Assembly (NCBI GenBank): GCA_003153055.1
Contig: PMBV01000209.1
Coordinates: 1-10,440 of the forward strand
Origin: Myxococcales bacterium
GTDB taxonomy: Bacteria > Myxococcota > Myxococcia > Myxococcales > Myxococcaceae
Reading direction: 5' to 3'
Length of the DNA stretch: 10,440 nt
Shown one piece after another: positions 8,553 through 10,440 of the stretch (its first letter is position 1; each line of letters begins with the position of its first letter). The notes beneath the pieces are model-generated. The model made no database searches, had not been told where the DNA came from, and worked only from the letters and a program-made list of their open reading frames with translations. The position numbers and the translations under genes were made by a program.

Positions 8553-9310
8553 GAAAAGGGCCCGCTGGGGTCCCCACCAAAGCGACACGTGATGAACGAC
8601 AGGTGGCGGCCCGTCACCCCCCGATCTCGTCGGTGAGAGAAGAAACGAGTGTCGCACATGGTGCACCCCGGCACCACGGCCACCGAGGCCGCTGGCACAC
8701 CCACGCGCGCCAGCGAGGTCACCAGGGCGAGCGGGAGATCGAGGTGCGGCTTGGCCTGACCCCTCGGTCGAAGCACCACCGAAGGCCCGAAGGCCTCGGC
8801 GAACTGGTCGGGCAAGGCGCCGTCGACCTCGAAGCAGCAGGCACGGGCACAGGGCCCCACCACCAGACGAACGTCGTCGAGGCGCGTGCCCTGGTCTTGG
8901 AGTACGCGAAGGGTGCGCAGGAGCACTCCGTTCAGCACCCCTCGCCATCCGGCGTGCACCGCCGCCACTCGCCGACCAACCCGGTCCTCCACCACGATGG
9001 GCACGCAGTCGGCCGTGCGCACTCCAACGGCCTGCCCGGGCTCGTCGGTCCACAGCGCGTCGGCCTCGGTCGACACGCCAGGCCGGGCCTTCACCACGGT
9101 GTCGCCGTGGACCTGCGACACAGTGAGCAGGGCGCCCGTCTCGACGCCAGCGGCGTGGGCCAGCCGTCTCAAGTTCTCGGCGACGGCCTCGGGCACGTCA
9201 CCGACGGAGAGCGAGGCGTTGAGAGACGAAAACGGCCCCACGGAGACGCCACCTGCCCGGGTGGGGAAGCCGTGCGGTGCCTCAAGGAGTGGCGAGGAGA
9301 TGAGCTCCAC
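8549..9310 (-). CDS. pgeF: PgeF, laccase-domain peptidoglycan editing factor (YfiH/YlmD family)
   Basis: Members of this family were first called polyphenol oxidases; E. coli YfiH/PgeF corrects wrong amino acids (such as serine) placed on UDP-MurNAc, and relatives act on purine nucleosides. The 253 residues match the family length. Visible motifs are HGFPTRAGGVS (13-23), SQVHG with His68, TADCVP with Cys102, HAGWRG with His119, GPCARACCFEVD (152-163) and FFSHRRD...GR (223-235). His68, Cys102 and His119 are the zinc site. The usual GPSIG is GPCAR here, a small change. The start is GTG at 9310; the rlmE stop lies 9 bp upstream in a stretch reading TAGGGTGA, which may serve as a weak SD. Its stop overlaps the next gene by 4 bp. 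Peptidoglycan editing fits the neighbouring envelope genes. Confidence 0.95.
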   Translation of the reverse strand: MELISSPLLEAPHGFPTRAGGVSVGPFSSLNASLSVGDVPEAVAENLRRLAHAAGVETGALLTVSQVHGDTVVKARPGVSTEADALWTDEPGQAVGVRTADCVPIVVEDRVGRRVAAVHAGWRGVLNGVLLRTLRVLQDQGTRLDDVRLVVGPCARACCFEVDGALPDQFAEAFGPSVVLRPRGQAKPHLDLPLALVTSLARVGVPAASVAVVPGCTMCDTRFFSHRRDRGVTGRHLSFITCRFGGDPSGPFS

Positions 9311-9319
9311 GGCGTCACC

Positions 9320-9943
9320 CTACTCCACCGAGCTGGCCGCGGGGCCCTTGCGCCGAAGCCCGACCAGGTAAATCTCCATGGACGCACCACGGGTGGCCTC
9401 GGGGCGCACCACCTTCACGTCCTCGAACAGGGCGCGGACCTCACCGCGAAAGGCCTCGAAGTCGCCCCCCATGAAGAGCTTGGCGATGAAGTGGCTTCCG
9501 GGCCGGCCACGCACGCGGGCGATCTCGAGGGCCTTGAGCGCCAGCCGCTGGGAGCGGGCCTCGTCGGTCGACCGAATACCCGTGGTCTTGGGGGCGAGGT
9601 CCGACACCACCACGTCGAAGGGGCCCTGGTGGAGCTCGTCGAGGCGCTGGTCGAAGGCGTCGTCGAGCACGTCGAGCACGGCGGTGGTGACGTTGGGTCG
9701 ACCGAGCGGGCGAATGACGGCGAGATCGACCCCCACCACCCGACCCTTGGGGCCGACGCGATCGAGGATCACCTGGAGGAAGCCTCCCGGCGCCGCGCCC
9801 AAGTCGACCACCGCCTGGCCCTTCTTGAAGACGGCGAAGCGGTCGGCGATCTCTTCGATCTTGAAGGCGGAGCGGGCCCGGAAGCCGGCTTCCTTCGCCT
9901 TCTTGAAGTAGTGATCCTTCGGTTGGTAGGGACGCTTGGCCAC
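9320..9943 (-). CDS. rlmE: RlmE (FtsJ/RrmJ), 23S rRNA 2'-O-methyltransferase
   Basis: RlmE methylates the 2'-O of U2552 in the A-loop of 23S rRNA using SAM, a late step in 50S assembly. From the GTG at 9943 the protein has 207 residues, against 209 in E. coli. The N-terminal block AKRPYQPKDHYFKKAKEAGF is typical. The SAM motif DLGAAPGGF is at 48-56. The catalytic tetrad K-D-K-E is intact: Lys28 (SAFK), Asp115 (SDLAPKTTG), Lys155 (AKLF) and Glu190 (MEIYLVG), corresponding to 38/124/164/199 in E. coli. The frame runs on to ATGs at 10015 and 10060, but those would overlap the divergent gene and add non-family sequence. No clear SD or promoter was found before the GTG. It heads the minus-strand cluster and ends 9 bp before pgeF. 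Confidence 0.95.
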   Translation of the reverse strand: MAKRPYQPKDHYFKKAKEAGFRARSAFKIEEIADRFAVFKKGQAVVDLGAAPGGFLQVILDRVGPKGRVVGVDLAVIRPLGRPNVTTAVLDVLDDAFDQRLDELHQGPFDVVVSDLAPKTTGIRSTDEARSQRLALKALEIARVRGRPGSHFIAKLFMGGDFEAFRGEVRALFEDVKVVRPEATRGASMEIYLVGLRRKGPAASSVE

Positions 9944-9978
9944 GGTACGTGAGGCTCGTAGCCCGGTTTGGAGGGCTT

Positions 9979-10007
9979 TTGAATGCTCCTCGTCTCGGCG
10001 ATATACG
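9979..10007 (+). promoter_or_regulatory. Sigma-70-like promoter for the zinc-ribbon gene, possibly leaderless
   Basis: TTGAAT (9979-9984), a 17-bp spacer and TATACG (10002-10007) each match four of six consensus bases. The expected transcription start, about 7 nt after the -10 box, falls at or next to the ATG at 10014. No Shine-Dalgarno is visible before that ATG, which agrees with a leaderless message. The site lies in the 70-bp divergent gap shared with rlmE. Confidence 0.5.
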
Positions 10008-10013
10008 TCGGGC

Positions 10014-10307
10014 ATGCCCGGGTGCGGAAAGTGCGGCGCCAACCTCGACGTCATGTTCAACCAGGTAGGTCGGCGAGACGTGTGCCCCCAGTGCGGCTCG
10101 GAGTTGCACGCCTGCCTCCACTGCCGGCACTACGACGAGACCGTGGCCAAGGCCTGCAAGGAGCCCTTCGCCGAAGTGCCGGAAGACAAGGAGTCAGGGA
10201 ACTTCTGCGACTTCTTCCAGATCGGCGATGGGGCCGAGCGCTCCGCGGGAGCCGCCGCCATGCGCGAGGCCCAGCTCTCCGCCGCCGAGGCCCTGTTCCG
10301 CAAGTAG
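10014..10307 (+). CDS. Small zinc-ribbon protein of unknown function
   Basis: This 97-residue protein is a cysteine-rich metal binder. Cys4-x2-Cys7 and Cys24-x2-Cys27 form one zinc ribbon (GCGKCG, CPQCG). A second cluster follows: Cys34-x2-Cys37 (CLHCRHYD), Cys48 (ACKEP) and Cys65 in the NFCDFF block. The pattern CxxCxxY...C.EP...V.(D)K...N.C..F recurs in uncharacterised small proteins of deltaproteobacteria, as far as I recall. The tail (about 72-97) is Ala/Arg/Glu-rich and probably helical. It is the only plus-strand gene, divergent from rlmE, and starts inside a perfect 12-bp palindrome (10009-10020). A redox, RNA-binding or regulatory role is possible, but the sequence does not show which. 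I do not recognise a named gene. Confidence 0.8.
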   Translation: MPGCGKCGANLDVMFNQVGRRDVCPQCGSELHACLHCRHYDETVAKACKEPFAEVPEDKESGNFCDFFQIGDGAERSAGAAAMREAQLSAAEALFRK

Positions 10308-10367
10308 GGAGTTACAGGTCCGGGAATTCGGTGCGCAGGAGCGCAGGGGCGTTGAGTGCCCTGAGGC

Positions 10368-10395
10368 ACCTCATGGCCGCAGAGGTCTTTTCTTT
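10368..10395 (+). terminator. Probable intrinsic terminator after the zinc-ribbon gene
   Basis: ACCTC (10368-10372) pairs perfectly with GAGGT (10382-10386) around a 9-nt loop, and CTTTTCTTT follows directly (10387-10395). This is the only T-rich tract in the right end and lies about 60 bp past the stop. The stem is short, and an overlapping alternative hairpin (TGAGG/CCTCA, 10362-10373) competes, so strength is uncertain. The last 45 bases of the window show no further feature. Confidence 0.4.
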
Positions 10396-10440
10396 GTCCT
10401 GGGCGGACGGCCTTCGTGGCGGTAGGGACGGCTCTTTCGA

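Noticed and set aside
8553..9053. Long N-terminal extension of the CpoB-like frame up to an ATG at 9053
   Set aside because: It would run through most of pgeF in another frame and place the lipoprotein signal at residue 180 of the product; the lipobox requires a start close to 8552 or 8513.
8528..9952. 474-codon plus-strand ORF
   Set aside because: Antisense of pgeF and rlmE, both with intact catalytic motifs.
9944..10060. Upstream ATGs for rlmE at 10015 and 10060
   Set aside because: They overlap the divergent zinc-ribbon gene and add sequence absent from RlmE proteins; the GTG at 9943 gives the family length.

Overview
The window looks like chromosomal DNA of a GC-rich myxobacterium or a close deltaproteobacterial relative (Myxococcota). 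This rests on the very high GC with strong third-position bias (long antisense shadow ORFs on the opposite strand), on a TrmFO-type (folate-dependent) tRNA methylase in a proteobacterial-looking cell-envelope context, on a TsaP-like LysM protein directly upstream of dprA, and on a one-ExbB/two-ExbD set next to a TolB-like lipoprotein. The assignment is an inference from gene content; no rRNA or other marker is present.

Layout. Positions 1-283 hold no gene, only GC-rich simple sequence ending in a 13-14 bp tandem array. From 284 to 9943 there are ten genes, all on the minus strand and tightly packed. In transcription order they are: rlmE (23S rRNA 2'-O-methyltransferase), pgeF (laccase-domain peptidoglycan editing factor), a CpoB/YbgF-like coiled-coil/TPR lipoprotein, a TsaP-like LysM protein, dprA, an ExbB/TolQ/MotA-type proton channel, two different ExbD/TolR proteins, trmFO, and a TolB-like beta-propeller lipoprotein. 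Two junctions are 4-bp stop/start overlaps (rlmE-side pgeF to cpoB-like, and trmFO to tolB-like), and several gaps are under 10 bp. A good sigma-70-like promoter lies in the 100-bp gap between dprA and exbB. The run therefore probably forms two transcription units: rlmE-pgeF-cpoB-like-tsaP-dprA, and exbB-exbD-exbD-trmFO-tolB-like. At the right end a small plus-strand zinc-ribbon gene is divergent from rlmE, with a promoter whose predicted start lies on or beside the ATG (possible leaderless mRNA). A hairpin plus T-tract follows it.

Functionally the window mixes RNA modification (RlmE, TrmFO) with envelope work. PgeF guards peptidoglycan precursor quality. The CpoB-like lipoprotein, ExbB/ExbD/ExbD and TolB-like lipoprotein resemble pieces of a proton-motive-force-driven Tol-Pal or Agl-type gliding motor. 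TsaP anchors the type IV pilus secretin to peptidoglycan, and DprA loads RecA on incoming DNA. No mobile element, CRISPR array, tRNA or rRNA was seen. Most genes belong to known families. The least explained items are the G-rich repeat array after the tolB-like gene, the role of the ExbB/ExbD/ExbD/TolB-like set, and the small zinc-ribbon protein.
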